Positions 42,525-51,982 of a stretch of DNA of 64,000 nt are shown in pieces; positions within the stretch are counted from its first letter, which is position 1, and each line of letters opens with the position of its first letter. The translations under genes and the position numbers were made by a program. Source of the stretch: Arthrobacter sp. AQ5-05 (GTDB lineage: Bacteria; Actinomycetota; Actinomycetes; Actinomycetales; Micrococcaceae); assembly GCF_003287975.1 (NCBI RefSeq), contig NZ_QMKQ01000004.1, positions 62,001 to 126,000 of the forward strand, given 5' to 3'. A model generated the notes under the pieces. It made no database searches and had not been told where the DNA came from. It worked only from the letters and a program-made list of their open reading frames with translations.

Positions 42525-43607
42525 ATGTTTGAGTCCGTACAGGGCCTTCTCGATGAGCACGCAGCCCTCCAGGCGCAGCTCTCGGATCCCGCCGTCTACC
42601 AGGACCAGGCGATGGCCCGCAAGCTCGGTCGCCGCTCGGCCGAACTCAACGGCATCGTCGAGGCGCACAAGCGCTGGAAGCAGGCCACCGAGGACCTGGA
42701 GGCTGCCCGCGAGATGGCCGACGAGGACCCGGACTTCGCCGCCGAGGTTGCCGAGCTCGAGGTGAAGCTGCCCGTGCTCGAGGAGAAGCTGCGCCGGCTG
42801 CTCATCCCGCGCGACCCCAACGACGCACGCGACGTGATCCTCGAGGTCAAGGGCGGGGAAGGCGGCGACGAGGCGGCACTTTTCGCCGCGGACCTGCTGC
42901 GCATGTACACCCGCTACGCCGAGAACATGGGCTGGAAGACCGAGCTGATTTCCTTCAACGAGTCGGACCTCGGCGGCTACAAGGACGCCCAGATGGCGAT
43001 CAAGGGCAAGTCGAACGATCCAGCCGAAGGCGTCTACGCGCACCTGAAGTTCGAGGGCGGGGTGCACCGCGTCCAGCGCGTGCCGCAGACCGAGTCCCAG
43101 GGCCGCATCCACACCTCCGCCGCCGGCGTACTGATCCTGCCCGAGGTCGACGAGCCCGAAGAGGTGGACATCCACCCGAACGACCTGAAGGTCGATGTGT
43201 ACCGCTCCTCGGGACCCGGCGGCCAGTCGGTGAACACCACCGACTCCGCGGTGCGCCTGACCCACATCCCCACCGGCATCGTGGTGGCCATGCAGAACGA
43301 GAAGTCGCAGATCCAGAACCGCGAGGCCGCGATGCGCGTGCTGCGTTCGCGCCTGCTGGCCCACCAGCAGGCCATCATCGACGCGGAGAACTCCGACATC
43401 CGCAAGTCCCAGGTGCGCACCATGGACCGCTCCGAGCGCATCCGCACCTACAACTACCCGGAAAACCGGATCGCGGACCACCGCACCGGCTACAAGGCGT
43501 ACAACCTCGACCACGTGATGAACGGCGAGCTCGAACCGCTGATCAACTCCTGCATCGAGATGGACGAGCAGCAGCGCCTTGACGCCATCGGCGGGGACAA
43601 GGGCTAG
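42525..43607 (+). CDS. prfA: Peptide chain release factor 1
   Basis: A 360-residue RF1 recognises UAA/UAG. The GGQ motif ([13 protein letters not shown]) for peptidyl-tRNA hydrolysis and the codon-recognition P-x-T tripeptide (as PQT in [15 protein letters not shown]) are present; A or V is the common middle residue. Lack of the RF2-type SPF motif confirms RF1. prmC, which methylates the GGQ glutamine, follows after 9 bases. Confidence 0.97.
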   Translation: MFESVQGLLDEHAALQAQLSDPAVYQDQAMARKLGRRSAELNGIVEAHKRWKQATEDLEAAREMADEDPDFAAEVAELEVKLPVLEEKLRRLLIPRDPNDARDVILEVKGGEGGDEAALFAADLLRMYTRYAENMGWKTELISFNESDLGGYKDAQMAIKGKSNDPAEGVYAHLKFEGGVHRVQRVPQTESQGRIHTSAAGVLILPEVDEPEEVDIHPNDLKVDVYRSSGPGGQSVNTTDSAVRLTHIPTGIVVAMQNEKSQIQNREAAMRVLRSRLLAHQQAIIDAENSDIRKSQVRTMDRSERIRTYNYPENRIADHRTGYKAYNLDHVMNGELEPLINSCIEMDEQQRLDAIGGDKG

Positions 43608-43616
43608 GCGCGGCAC

Positions 43617-44486
43617 GTGAGTGAACCGGGTTTCGGCAGGCCGCTGGCGCAGGTGCTCGGCGATGCCGCCGCCGTCCTCGAGGCGGCGAAAGTCCCCTCG
43701 CCGCGGGTGGACGCCGAGCTGTTGGCCGCGCACGTGCTGGGGATTTCCCGTGGCAGGCTCGCCTCGATGGTGATGATGGGGGAGTGCTTCACCGCCGGGG
43801 ATGCCGAGGCGTACGCGCGCCTGGTCTCCAAGCGCGCCACCCGCATCCCGCTGCAGCACCTCACCGGGCTCGCCCACTTCCGCTACCTGGACCTGGCGGT
43901 GGGCCCGGGGGTGTTCGTCCCGCGCCCCGAGACCGAGTCGGTGGTCCAGTTGGCCATCGACTTCGCCTCCGACCTGGTCCACCCGCTGCTGGTGGACCTG
44001 GGCACCGGCTCCGGGGCCATCGCCGGGTCGCTGGCCCACGAGCTGCCCGGCGCCCGCGTGCATGCCGTGGAGCTGTCCGACGACGCGTTCGGCTACGCAT
44101 CGCGGAACCTCGAGCCGCTGGGCGTGCACCTGGTCAAGGGGGACCTGGCCGACGCGTTGCCCGAGCTCGACGGCACCTGCGACGTGGTCGCGTCCAACCC
44201 GCCCTACATCCCGGCCAACGCGGTCCCGCGCGAGCCCGAGGCCCGGGACCACGACCCGGCCATGGCGCTGTACGGTGGCGGGGAGGACGGCATGGTCCTG
44301 CCGCGGGCCGCCGAGGCCTCCGCCGCACGCTTGCTGCGCCCCGGCGGCTTCTTCGTCATGGAGCATGCAGAGGTCCAGGCCGGGGCCATGGCGGCCATGT
44401 TTGCCGCCTCCGGGCACTGGAAGAAGATCGAGACCCACCTGGATCTGACCGGCAGGGACCGGGCCACCAGCGGCATCCGCCGCTAG
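43617..44486 (+). CDS. prmC: Release factor glutamine N5-methyltransferase
   Basis: The 289-residue SAM-dependent methyltransferase modifies the glutamine of the GGQ loop in release factors. It has an N-terminal helical domain, SAM loop LVDLGTGSGAIAGSLA and catalytic SNPPYIP. GTG 43617 begins 9 bases after prfA, its substrate gene, so they are probably co-transcribed. Confidence 0.95.
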   Translation: MSEPGFGRPLAQVLGDAAAVLEAAKVPSPRVDAELLAAHVLGISRGRLASMVMMGECFTAGDAEAYARLVSKRATRIPLQHLTGLAHFRYLDLAVGPGVFVPRPETESVVQLAIDFASDLVHPLLVDLGTGSGAIAGSLAHELPGARVHAVELSDDAFGYASRNLEPLGVHLVKGDLADALPELDGTCDVVASNPPYIPANAVPREPEARDHDPAMALYGGGEDGMVLPRAAEASAARLLRPGGFFVMEHAEVQAGAMAAMFAASGHWKKIETHLDLTGRDRATSGIRR

Positions 44487-44507
44487 GACAGACCGAAACA
44501 TGGAAGA

Positions 44508-45494
44508 ATGAATCACGTGACTTCACGTTTTGATGCCCGCGACAGCCAGGAACTAGAGACTGGACTCGAGGCCGCACGCGCCGCACTGGCCGAAAACCGG
44601 TGCATCGTGATGCCCACCGACACCGTCTACGGCATTGCCGCCGACGCCTTCTCCGCCCAGGCGGTGGCCACCCTGCTGGCCGCCAAGGGCCGCGGACGCA
44701 GCATGCCGCCACCGGTGCTGATCCCGCAGGCCGCAACGCTGGACGGATTGGCCGCCGACATCCCGGACTTCGCCCGCGAGCTGGCGGCGCGGTTCTGGCC
44801 CGGCGCGCTGACCCTGATCCTGCATGCCCAGCCGTCGCTGACCTGGGACTTGGGGGAGACCCGGGGAACCGTGGCCCTTCGGGTGCCCGACGACGAGATC
44901 GCCCGCGACCTGCTCAAGCTCACCGGCCCGCTGGCCGTCTCCTCGGCCAACCGCACCGGCCGGCCCGCCGCGGACACCGCCGAAGCAGCCTTCGACCAGC
45001 TCGGCGAAACCGTCGAGGTGTACCTCGAAGCCGGGCCTCGCCCGGTTTCCGGCGACGCGCTGGGTTCCACCATCATCGATTGCACGCTCACCCCGCCGCG
45101 GGTGGTGCGCGCCGGAGCGCTGTCGCTCGAGCTGCTGCGCGGGGTCGTCCCGGAGCTCCTGGACGCCGACGGTCGGCCGGATCCGGCGACCGCCAACGAA
45201 TCCGAGGCCCCCGAGGCCGGCACCGCGGAAGCGCCCGACGCAGCCGAATCCGCTGACGGTGAAGTCGACGCATCCGCGGCAACCGACGCCTCCACCCAAA
45301 CCGCTGCGGAAGTTGCCAGAGTCCCCGAGGAAACGGCCGACGCCTCCGACAACCACGATGCCGATCAGGCCGAGACGTCCCCGGCAGCCGAATCCGAAGC
45401 ACCGGCAGATCCCGGTGCATCCCAGGACGCGACATCGAAGCAGTCGCCACCCCAGGGCGAGGACGCGGCAGGGGAGTCCGCCCGCTCGTCATGA
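44508..45494 (+). CDS. tsaC: L-threonylcarbamoyladenylate synthase with acidic C-terminal tail
   Basis: This YrdC/Sua5-type enzyme makes threonylcarbamoyl-AMP for the t6A37 base of tRNAs. Residues 1-210 form the YrdC domain (VMPTDTVYGIAADAF, RFWPGALTLIL, AVSSANRTGRPA). Residues about 215-328 are a low-complexity Ala/Glu/Asp/Ser tail with no recognised domain; short actinobacterial homologues lack it. The start is ATG 44508; GTG 44517 is possible. Its end overlaps wecA by 4 bases (ATGA). Confidence 0.94.
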   Translation: MNHVTSRFDARDSQELETGLEAARAALAENRCIVMPTDTVYGIAADAFSAQAVATLLAAKGRGRSMPPPVLIPQAATLDGLAADIPDFARELAARFWPGALTLILHAQPSLTWDLGETRGTVALRVPDDEIARDLLKLTGPLAVSSANRTGRPAADTAEAAFDQLGETVEVYLEAGPRPVSGDALGSTIIDCTLTPPRVVRAGALSLELLRGVVPELLDADGRPDPATANESEAPEAGTAEAPDAAESADGEVDASAATDASTQTAAEVARVPEETADASDNHDADQAETSPAAESEAPADPGASQDATSKQSPPQGEDAAGESARSS

Positions 45495-46609
45495 GAATCT
45501 ATCTCTTGCTGATCGGGATCACCTTCATGACCTCGTATCTGCTTACCCCGGTGCTCCGTGTCGTGGGCGTGCGCTTCATGCCCAAGTCCCCGGTGCGCGA
45601 CCGCGACTTCCACGAAAAGCCCACCCCCAAGCTCGGCGGGGTCGCCATCATCGGCGGCCTCTACCTCGGGATCCTGGTGGCCTCGCAAATTCCGTTCTTT
45701 GCCGGGATCTTCCGGTCGCCCGAACCCGTCCAGGGCGTGATGATCGCCCTGGGGATCATCTTGGTCATGGGGGTGCTTGACGACCTGTTGGACCTGCGCT
45801 GGTGGATCAAGCTCATCGGGCAGATCGCGGTGGGCCTGGTCATCGTCAATCACGGGATCCTGCTCAAGGCCCTGCCGGTGGGTTCCCTGCAAATCGAGTC
45901 CCCGATAGTGCAGATCGTGGTCACTGTGCTGATCATCGTGGGCACGATGAACGCGATCAACTTCGTCGACGGCTTGGACGGACTGGCTGCCGGCATCTCC
46001 GCCATTGGTGCGGCGACCTTCTTTGTATACAGCTACCTGCTGGCCACACGCGTCAGCGCCGAGGACTACGCCAACTTCTCCGCCCTGCTTTGTGCCGTGC
46101 TGCTCGGGGCGACGCTGGGCTTCCTGCCGCACAATTTCCAGCCTGCCTCCATCTTCATGGGGGAGACCGGGGTGTTGGCCATCGGGATGCTTTTTGCGGT
46201 GGCCACGCTGGCGGTCACCGGGGATGTGCTGGGGGAGGATGCCTTCCGTTTCCGCAATGTCCCGGCCTTCATGCCGGTGATACTTCCGGTGGCGGTGATC
46301 GTGCTGCCGTACGTCGACCTGCTGCTTTCGGTGATCCGGCGAACCGCCAATCGCAGGTCACCCTTCAGCGCTGACCGCGGGCATATCCACCACCGCCTGG
46401 TCGATCTGGGGCACAGCCCCCGCGCCGTGGTCATCATCCTTTACCTGTGGGCGTCCCTGGTCGCTTCCGGCGTCGTGGTCATCTCACTGACCAACCGGGA
46501 AATCGCAATTCCCCTCTATGTTGCGGCCTTTGTTTTCGTGACCTTGGTCACCTGGTGGCCACTGCTCAAGCGCGCCCGGGGCAGGGCCCCGACGCCCGGC
46601 AGAAACTAG
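45491..46609 (+). CDS. wecA: Undecaprenyl/decaprenyl-phosphate sugar-1-phosphate transferase (WecA/MraY family)
   Basis: A 372-residue polyprenyl-phosphate transferase with about ten to eleven helices starts cell-wall polymer linkage units on the inner membrane face. The cytoplasmic motifs DDLLDLRWW, NAINFVDGLDGLAAG and RGHIHHRLVDLGHS are intact. The last favours WecA/TagO (N-acetylglucosamine transfer) over MraY. The place between tsaC and the atp genes is the same as mycobacterial rfe/wecA (Rv1302). ATG 45491 overlaps tsaC. Confidence 0.94.
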   Translation: MRIYLLLIGITFMTSYLLTPVLRVVGVRFMPKSPVRDRDFHEKPTPKLGGVAIIGGLYLGILVASQIPFFAGIFRSPEPVQGVMIALGIILVMGVLDDLLDLRWWIKLIGQIAVGLVIVNHGILLKALPVGSLQIESPIVQIVVTVLIIVGTMNAINFVDGLDGLAAGISAIGAATFFVYSYLLATRVSAEDYANFSALLCAVLLGATLGFLPHNFQPASIFMGETGVLAIGMLFAVATLAVTGDVLGEDAFRFRNVPAFMPVILPVAVIVLPYVDLLLSVIRRTANRRSPFSADRGHIHHRLVDLGHSPRAVVIILYLWASLVASGVVVISLTNREIAIPLYVAAFVFVTLVTWWPLLKRARGRAPTPGRN

Positions 46610-46668
46610 CGGCACACGGCTTGCGCAGGACCTCCGGCAGCCGGGTCGAGCCCCCGTTCTATCTCGTG

Positions 46669-46674
46669 TAGAAT
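46669..46674 (+). promoter_or_regulatory. -10 element of the atp operon
   Basis: TAGAAT at 46669-46674, with a poor -35, predicts a leader of about 95 bases. The leader contains a GCCCGC-AGCAA-GCGGGC hairpin (about 46731-46747) before the first gene at 46777. Confidence 0.55.
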
Positions 46675-46776
46675 TCAAGGGTCGCCTTCACCGGTGACAT
46701 CCCCCCAGCAGGCCTCGATACCAGGCAGGCGCCCGCAGCAAGCGGGCCCTTCTGTATACAAGGGAACTGAAAATAC

Positions 46777-47274
46777 ATGATCAAGCCGGAACGCGGTTCC
46801 AAGGCCAGCGGTGCATTGGTTGCATCGTCGGCTCCGCGTTCCCCCTGGCTGGGGATCCTGAAGACCTGTGTTGCCTACACCGTTGGTGTCGGCACCCTTG
46901 CCTCCCTCGCCGCATGGCCGATCCTTGGCGCACGCGAGGCCGGCTCCCTGGCCTTCGGTTGCGCGTTGATCGTTGTGTTCTTCGGCGTCAGCCTGCTTGT
47001 CGCCGAATGGGCCGGGCGCTATCGCAGCACCTGGGCGCTGCCGGCATTCTTGTTCATGTACATCGCCAAGATCCTGGGAATGGGATTTCTGGTGCTTTTC
47101 ACCGGGCTGCCCGATTGGGTGCTTGCGCCCTACTTCATGTGGGGAGCCCTTGGTTCCCTGGTGCTGTGGCAGTTTGGCGAGATCCGAGCCTTCTCCCGGG
47201 CACGACTTCCCATTTTCAATTCCGACGATCCATCGCCCTCCCCTTCCGCAGGAGGGGATCATGGACAACCCTGA
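46777..47274 (+). CDS. AtpI-like membrane protein (165 aa)
   Basis: The protein has four predicted helices (about 27-47, 55-75, 88-108 and 113-133) with a hydrophilic, Pro/Ser-rich tail. It occupies the place of Rv1303 before atpB and has the size of an ATP synthase protein I, thought to help assemble the c-ring or import Mg2+. ATG 46777 has GGGAACTGA upstream. The last 14 bases overlap the next gene. The functional call rests on position and topology. Confidence 0.75.
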   Translation: MIKPERGSKASGALVASSAPRSPWLGILKTCVAYTVGVGTLASLAAWPILGAREAGSLAFGCALIVVFFGVSLLVAEWAGRYRSTWALPAFLFMYIAKILGMGFLVLFTGLPDWVLAPYFMWGALGSLVLWQFGEIRAFSRARLPIFNSDDPSPSPSAGGDHGQP

Positions 47275-47509
47275 AACCAATTCCGTTCAAGGGCCGAAAC
47301 AGCCCCGCGTCCGCGAGTACGTCAACTACATTGTTGGCGGGCTCATCGCGTGGGGTTTGATAGGCTGGGGTTTGGATCTTTTGCTGGACACCCGCTGGAT
47401 TGTTTTCCTCGGTGCGCTGCTTGGCGCAACCGCAGGAATGTTTCTGGCTCGCCACCATTTGCGGCATCGACGCCGCGGGTTTTCACCAGACGATGAGATC
47501 GACCAATAG
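47261..47509 (+). CDS. AtpZ/AtpI-like small membrane protein (82 aa)
   Basis: This 82-residue protein has two helices (about 22-41 and 45-63) and a basic C-terminus, HHLRHRRR. GGLIAWGLIGWGLDLLLDTRW is the usual hairpin of AtpZ-type proteins found in front of F0 genes. ATG 47261 follows a near-perfect AGGAGGGG. It overlaps the preceding gene by 14 bases in another frame. A role as an assembly or cation-transport accessory of F0 is inferred from the family. Confidence 0.8.
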   Translation: MDNPETNSVQGPKQPRVREYVNYIVGGLIAWGLIGWGLDLLLDTRWIVFLGALLGATAGMFLARHHLRHRRRGFSPDDEIDQ

Positions 47510-47587
47510 AACTTCACACGGTGGGCGGCGCCTTGCGCCGAATCACCGATATTGCCCCACGACCGAAACTGCAGAGAGGACAGCGCG

Positions 47588-48394
47588 TTGACCGCGTTTG
47601 CGCTTCCGACGGCCACTGAACCTTATGTCCCGCCGTCGATTTCCGACACCCACCTTCCCGAGGTGCTGCCATGGTTAGCCGAGTACGGGACCGGTTTCGG
47701 CAAGCAGATGGTCATGATCATCCTCTCGATCATCTTGATCGTGTGGTTCTTCAAGTCGGCCATCAAGAATCCGAAGCTCGTTCCAGGCAAGGTACAGTTC
47801 CTGGCTGAAAGCGCCTACGGCTTCGTCCGTAACGGCATTGGCCGCGACATCATCGGCGAAAAGAACTTCGCCCAGTGGGTCCCGCTGTTGTTTGCGACCT
47901 TCTTCTTCGTCTTGCTGAACAACCTGTTCGGGGCCATCCCGTTCCTTCAGCTCCCGTCCTTCTCCCACGCCGGTGCAGCGTACGCCATGGCCATCATCAT
48001 CTATGGCACCTGGATCGCTGTCGGCGTGAAGAACCACGGCATCCGCTACTTCAAGCTGGCTGTCGTTCCCTCGGGCGTCCCGGGCTGGATCATGCCGCTG
48101 ATGGTGCCGCTGGAAATCATTTCCAACTTCATCGTCCGCCCGTTGACCCACTCCTTGCGTCTGATGGCCACCATGCTGGCCGGCCACATGATCGTGATGC
48201 TGGCAGCAACCGGCGCACGCCACCTGATCATGGTCCAGGAGTCCCTGGCCATGAACGCCATCGGCGTTGCCGTCATCGCAGGCTCGGTGGCAATGTACTT
48301 CCTCGAACTCCTGATCATGGTCCTGCAGGCGTTTGTCTTCGCCCTGCTGACCGCCATCTACATCCAGGGTGCCCTGGATGCAGACGCCCACTAG
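47588..48394 (+). CDS. atpB: F0F1 ATP synthase subunit a
   Basis: The 268-residue F0 proton-channel subunit has five to six helices. The essential arginine is in LTHSLRLMATMLAGHMIV near residue 188, and FVFALLTAIYIQGAL forms the last helix. TTG 47588 is chosen because GAGAGGA lies 7 bases upstream and MTAFALPTATEP begins the family N-terminus. The earlier in-frame ATG 47552 has no ribosome binding site. Confidence 0.95.
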   Translation: MTAFALPTATEPYVPPSISDTHLPEVLPWLAEYGTGFGKQMVMIILSIILIVWFFKSAIKNPKLVPGKVQFLAESAYGFVRNGIGRDIIGEKNFAQWVPLLFATFFFVLLNNLFGAIPFLQLPSFSHAGAAYAMAIIIYGTWIAVGVKNHGIRYFKLAVVPSGVPGWIMPLMVPLEIISNFIVRPLTHSLRLMATMLAGHMIVMLAATGARHLIMVQESLAMNAIGVAVIAGSVAMYFLELLIMVLQAFVFALLTAIYIQGALDADAH

Positions 48395-48455
48395 TTCGGG
48401 CTCGCACCAACAAAAAATAGTTTTCCCCTTCAACAGGGAATGACCTCACAACCTG

Positions 48456-48470
48456 CCGACAAAGTGTCGG
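48456..48470 (+). other. Small hairpin before atpE
   Basis: CCGACA (48456-48461) and TGTCGG (48465-48470) form a compact stem-loop 18 bases before the atpE start. It could affect translation of the subunit needed in most copies. Confidence 0.4.
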
Positions 48471-48488
48471 TATCTTGAAAGGAACGAA

Positions 48489-48704
48489 ATGGAACTCCAC
48501 GGCTCCCTTAACATGATCGGCTACGGCCTGGCTGCAATCGGCTCGGCCATTGGCGTGGGCATGATCTTCGCTGCCTACATCAACGGCGTAGCTCGTCAGC
48601 CGGAAGCACAGCGCATCCTGCAGCCCATCGCCATGCTGGGCTTCGCCCTTGCAGAAGCACTTGCCATCCTGGGCTTGGTCTTCGCCTTCGTCGTCGGCGC
48701 CTAG
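48489..48704 (+). CDS. atpE: F0F1 ATP synthase subunit c
   Basis: The 71-residue two-helix hairpin forms the rotor ring. Helix 1 carries [24 protein letters not shown], with the polar loop ARQPE. Helix 2 carries the proton-binding glutamate in [23 protein letters not shown] precedes ATG 48489. Confidence 0.97.
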   Translation: MELHGSLNMIGYGLAAIGSAIGVGMIFAAYINGVARQPEAQRILQPIAMLGFALAEALAILGLVFAFVVGA

Positions 48705-48778
48705 TTCCCCTCGTAGTGGCCCTGCCACTGTCGCAGGCGCCATTGCAATTGGAACTTAAGAGATAAGGAAGAGTGAGA

Positions 48779-49333
48779 ATGATCAGCAACGAATTGATCC
48801 TCGCTGCAGGTGCGGGCGCAAACCCGCTGCTTCCGAACCCGTGGGAAATTCTTGTCACTGCCGCAGGCTTCGCTGTCCTGTTGTTCATCGTGGTCAAGTA
48901 CATTGCCCCGGCATTCGAGAAGTCCTACCAGGACCGTGTCACGGCCATCGAGGGTGGACTTGAGAAGGCAGAGGCCGCACAGGCCGAAGCCAACGCCACC
49001 CTGGAGCAGTACAAGGCACAGCTGCTGGAAGCACGCACCGTAGCCAACCGCATCCGTGAGGAAGCGCGCGAAGAAGGTGCACAGATCCTCGCGGAGCTCA
49101 AGACCAAGGCCGCCGAGGAGTCCGCTCGTATCACCGAGCAGGCACATCGCCAGATCGAATCCGAGCGCGTCGCAGCGGTTACCTCGCTGCGTGCCGAGGT
49201 CGGAACCCTGGCAACTTCTTTGGCCAGCAAGATCGTCGACGACGCTCTTGAGAACGATGACCGCGCTTCCCGCGTGGTCGACAAGTTCCTGGCAGACCTG
49301 GAAAACCAGCAGAACGCAGGTGCATCGAACTAA
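48779..49333 (+). CDS. atpF: F0F1 ATP synthase subunit b
   Basis: A 184-residue peripheral-stalk subunit has one N-terminal helix (about 20-42) followed by a long charged coiled coil (about 45-160, rich in Ala/Glu/Lys/Arg). ATG 48779 is preferred to GTG 48773 because AAGGA then has normal spacing. The stop overlaps atpH by one base (TAATG). Confidence 0.95.
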   Translation: MISNELILAAGAGANPLLPNPWEILVTAAGFAVLLFIVVKYIAPAFEKSYQDRVTAIEGGLEKAEAAQAEANATLEQYKAQLLEARTVANRIREEAREEGAQILAELKTKAAEESARITEQAHRQIESERVAAVTSLRAEVGTLATSLASKIVDDALENDDRASRVVDKFLADLENQQNAGASN

Positions 49334-50145
49334 TGGCAGGTGTATCGAGCGAGTCACTGTCCGCGGCGCTGGCGTCGTTGGAAACCAAGCTTGCACACGC
49401 GTCCTTGGAATTGTCCGCCGAGCTATTTGGAACGGTTGACGTTCTGGATGGCAACGCAGGCCTGCGTCGCGCACTGACTGATCCGGCCCGTGGGGCCTCG
49501 GACAAGGCTGGCCTCGTGGCCAAGCTGTTGCACGGGAAGGTGTCGGCGGAAGCCGAAGCCACCGTCGCGTCTCTGGCATCCTCGCGTTGGAGCTCGGCAC
49601 GAGACATTGGCGATGCATTGGAAACCCTGGCGGCAACTGTCGCCATCGTGGTGACCGAACGTCAGGACGGTTCCGCGGGACTGGAGAGGCTCGAAGAAGA
49701 CCTCTTCGCGTTCATCCGTGTGGTTGGGTCCAGTCATGATCTGCAGCGTGCACTCGATGATTCCAAGGCACCGGACGAAGCCAAGAGCGCCCTGGCGCTC
49801 AAGCTGGTTCCGAACGCCTCGGACGCATCGGCACTGCTGATCCGCCAGGCCGTCGCTTCGCCGCGCGGGCTCAAGCCCGTTGCACTTCTGGAGCGCTTCG
49901 TGGAATTGGTGGCTAAACGCCAGGACCGCTGGATTGCCCAAGTGAGCGTCACCCGTGATCTCACGAGCGAGCAAACAGCGCGCCTGCAGGCAGGCCTGAA
50001 CAACCTTTACGGCCGGGACTTGAAGATCAATGTCGAGATCGACCCGGCACTAGTTGGCGGCATCCGCATCAAGGTGGGTGACGAGGTTGTTGACGCAACC
50101 ATCGCCACCCGCGTCGCGGATCTTCGCCGCCAGTTGGCAAGCTAG
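49333..50145 (+). CDS. atpH: F0F1 ATP synthase subunit delta
   Basis: The 270-residue delta subunit joins the stalk to the top of F1. The C-terminal signature [27 protein letters not shown] is intact. It is longer than the 177-residue E. coli form, as usual in Actinobacteria, but lacks the b-type membrane fusion found in mycobacteria because a separate atpF is present. It begins one base inside the atpF stop. Confidence 0.95.
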   Translation: MAGVSSESLSAALASLETKLAHASLELSAELFGTVDVLDGNAGLRRALTDPARGASDKAGLVAKLLHGKVSAEAEATVASLASSRWSSARDIGDALETLAATVAIVVTERQDGSAGLERLEEDLFAFIRVVGSSHDLQRALDDSKAPDEAKSALALKLVPNASDASALLIRQAVASPRGLKPVALLERFVELVAKRQDRWIAQVSVTRDLTSEQTARLQAGLNNLYGRDLKINVEIDPALVGGIRIKVGDEVVDATIATRVADLRRQLAS

Positions 50146-50183
50146 GCAGCCCCCCCACCACAACGGGGGGCCTGCCTTGCAGG
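50145..50183 (+). terminator. Intra-operon hairpin (possible attenuator) between atpH and atpA
   Basis: GGCAG plus a C run (50145-50156) pairs with a G run plus CCTGCC (50165-50176), with one mismatch, directly after the atpH stop. The CCTGC part can instead pair with the downstream GCAGG (50179-50183), giving two alternative structures. No T tract follows. A TAGACT -10 (50194-50199) comes next. Confidence 0.5.
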
Positions 50184-50193
50184 CCAGTCACCA

Positions 50194-50199
50194 TAGACT
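50194..50199 (+). promoter_or_regulatory. Candidate internal promoter before atpA
   Basis: TAGACT in the 121-base atpH-atpA gap has the window's favoured -10 sequence. No -35 is evident. It would give a leader of about 60 bases. Confidence 0.35.
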
Positions 50200-50266
50200 G
50201 AATCAAATTTCGGTTGCCGCAAGGATCCAACGCGGCAATCACAACTTAGGAGAGCAGGGACTGCAG

Positions 50267-51904
50267 ATGGCCGAATTGACCATCAACGCCGACGACGTCC
50301 GCAATGCCTTGAATGAGTTCGCAGCGTCCTACGAACCGGGCAAAGCTGAGCGCACCGAGGTCGGCCGCGTAACCACGGCAAGTGACGGCATCGCCAAGGT
50401 GGAGGGTCTTCCCTCCGTCATGGCCAATGAGTTGCTTCGCTTCGAAGACGGCACTCTGGGCCTGGCCCAGAACCTTGATACCCGCGATATCGGTGTTGTT
50501 GTCCTTGGCGACTTCACCGGCATTGCCGAAGGCCAGCGCGTTGAGCGCACCGGCGAGATCCTTTCGGTTCCGGTTGGCGACGCCTTCCTGGGCCGCGTGG
50601 TCGACCCACTGGGCGAGCCGATCGATGACCTGGGACCGATCGCGGCCTCCGGCCGTCGTGCCCTGGAAACCCAGGCACCCGGCGTCACGCAGCGCAAGTC
50701 GGTTCACGAACCGCTGCAGACCGGCATGAAGGCCATCGACGCGATGATCCCGATCGGCCGTGGCCAGCGCCAGCTGATCATTGGTGACCGCCAGACCGGC
50801 AAGACGGCCCTGGCCGTGGACGCCATCATCAACCAGAAGGCCAACTGGGCTTCGGGTGACACCAACAAGCAGGTCCGCTGCATCTACGTGGCAATTGGTC
50901 AGAAGGCTTCGACCATTGCCGCAGTGCGCCAGACCCTTGCGGACAACGGCGCCTTGGAGTACACGACCATCGTGGCCTCCCCGGCATCCGACCCGGCCGG
51001 TTTCAAGTACCTGGCACCGTACGCAGGCTCGGCCATTGGCCAGCAGTGGATGTACGACGGCAAGCACGTTCTGATCGTCTTTGATGATCTGTCCAAGCAG
51101 GCCGAAGCCTACCGTGCCGTTTCCCTGTTGCTGCGCCGTCCGCCAGGACGCGAGGCCTACCCGGGTGACGTGTTCTACCTGCACTCCCGTCTGCTCGAGC
51201 GTTGTGCCAAGCTCTCCGACGCGCTCGGTGCCGGTTCGATGACCGGCCTGCCGATCATCGAGACCAAGGCAAACGACGTTTCGGCATTCATCCCGACCAA
51301 CGTCATCTCGATCACCGATGGCCAGATCTTCCTGCAGTCGGACCTCTTCAACGCCAACCAGCGTCCGGCCGTCGACGTGGGTGTTTCGGTTTCCCGCGTG
51401 GGTGGCTCGGCCCAGGTCAAGGCCATGAAGAAGGTTTCCGGTACGTTGAAGCTGGAATTGGCCCAGTACCGCGACATGCAGGCCTTCGCCATGTTTGCCT
51501 CGGACCTGGATGCCGCTTCCAAGCAGCAGCTGACCCGTGGCGCGCGTTTGATGGAACTGCTCAAGCAGGGCCAGTACGCACCGTTCGCGGTCGAGGACCA
51601 GGTTGTTTCCATCTGGATGGGCACCAACGGCTACCTGGACGATGTCCCGGTTGAAGACGTTCGCCGCTTCGAGACCGAATTCCTCGCCCACCTGCGTCAC
51701 CGCGCCAATGCGTTGACCGTGATTGCCGAAACCGGCAAGCTCGAGGACGAGACGGTCGAGACGCTCAAGTCGAACATCATCGACTTCAAGGCCGGCTTCT
51801 TTGGCCAGGGCGACGACAAGCTTGTCGCCGCTGGCAGCGAAGAATTCGACGCCTTGGCCGAGGGATCCGTCGACCAGGAAAAGATCGTCAAGCAAAAGCG
51901 CTGA
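50267..51904 (+). CDS. atpA: F0F1 ATP synthase subunit alpha
   Basis: The 545-residue non-catalytic nucleotide-binding subunit has a beta-barrel N-terminus, P-loop [13 protein letters not shown] near 175, and the ATPase signature [20 protein letters not shown] 50267 follows a purine-rich site. The frame is open upstream into atpH but starts with the family sequence [11 protein letters not shown]. Confidence 0.97.
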   Translation: MAELTINADDVRNALNEFAASYEPGKAERTEVGRVTTASDGIAKVEGLPSVMANELLRFEDGTLGLAQNLDTRDIGVVVLGDFTGIAEGQRVERTGEILSVPVGDAFLGRVVDPLGEPIDDLGPIAASGRRALETQAPGVTQRKSVHEPLQTGMKAIDAMIPIGRGQRQLIIGDRQTGKTALAVDAIINQKANWASGDTNKQVRCIYVAIGQKASTIAAVRQTLADNGALEYTTIVASPASDPAGFKYLAPYAGSAIGQQWMYDGKHVLIVFDDLSKQAEAYRAVSLLLRRPPGREAYPGDVFYLHSRLLERCAKLSDALGAGSMTGLPIIETKANDVSAFIPTNVISITDGQIFLQSDLFNANQRPAVDVGVSVSRVGGSAQVKAMKKVSGTLKLELAQYRDMQAFAMFASDLDAASKQQLTRGARLMELLKQGQYAPFAVEDQVVSIWMGTNGYLDDVPVEDVRRFETEFLAHLRHRANALTVIAETGKLEDETVETLKSNIIDFKAGFFGQGDDKLVAAGSEEFDALAEGSVDQEKIVKQKR

Positions 51905-51982
51905 CATCACCTTTGAGTAGGGTTTGCCGCGTCACCACGTGTGGCGCGGCAACCCCTGCAAAGGGATAAGGAAAGGACAAAC

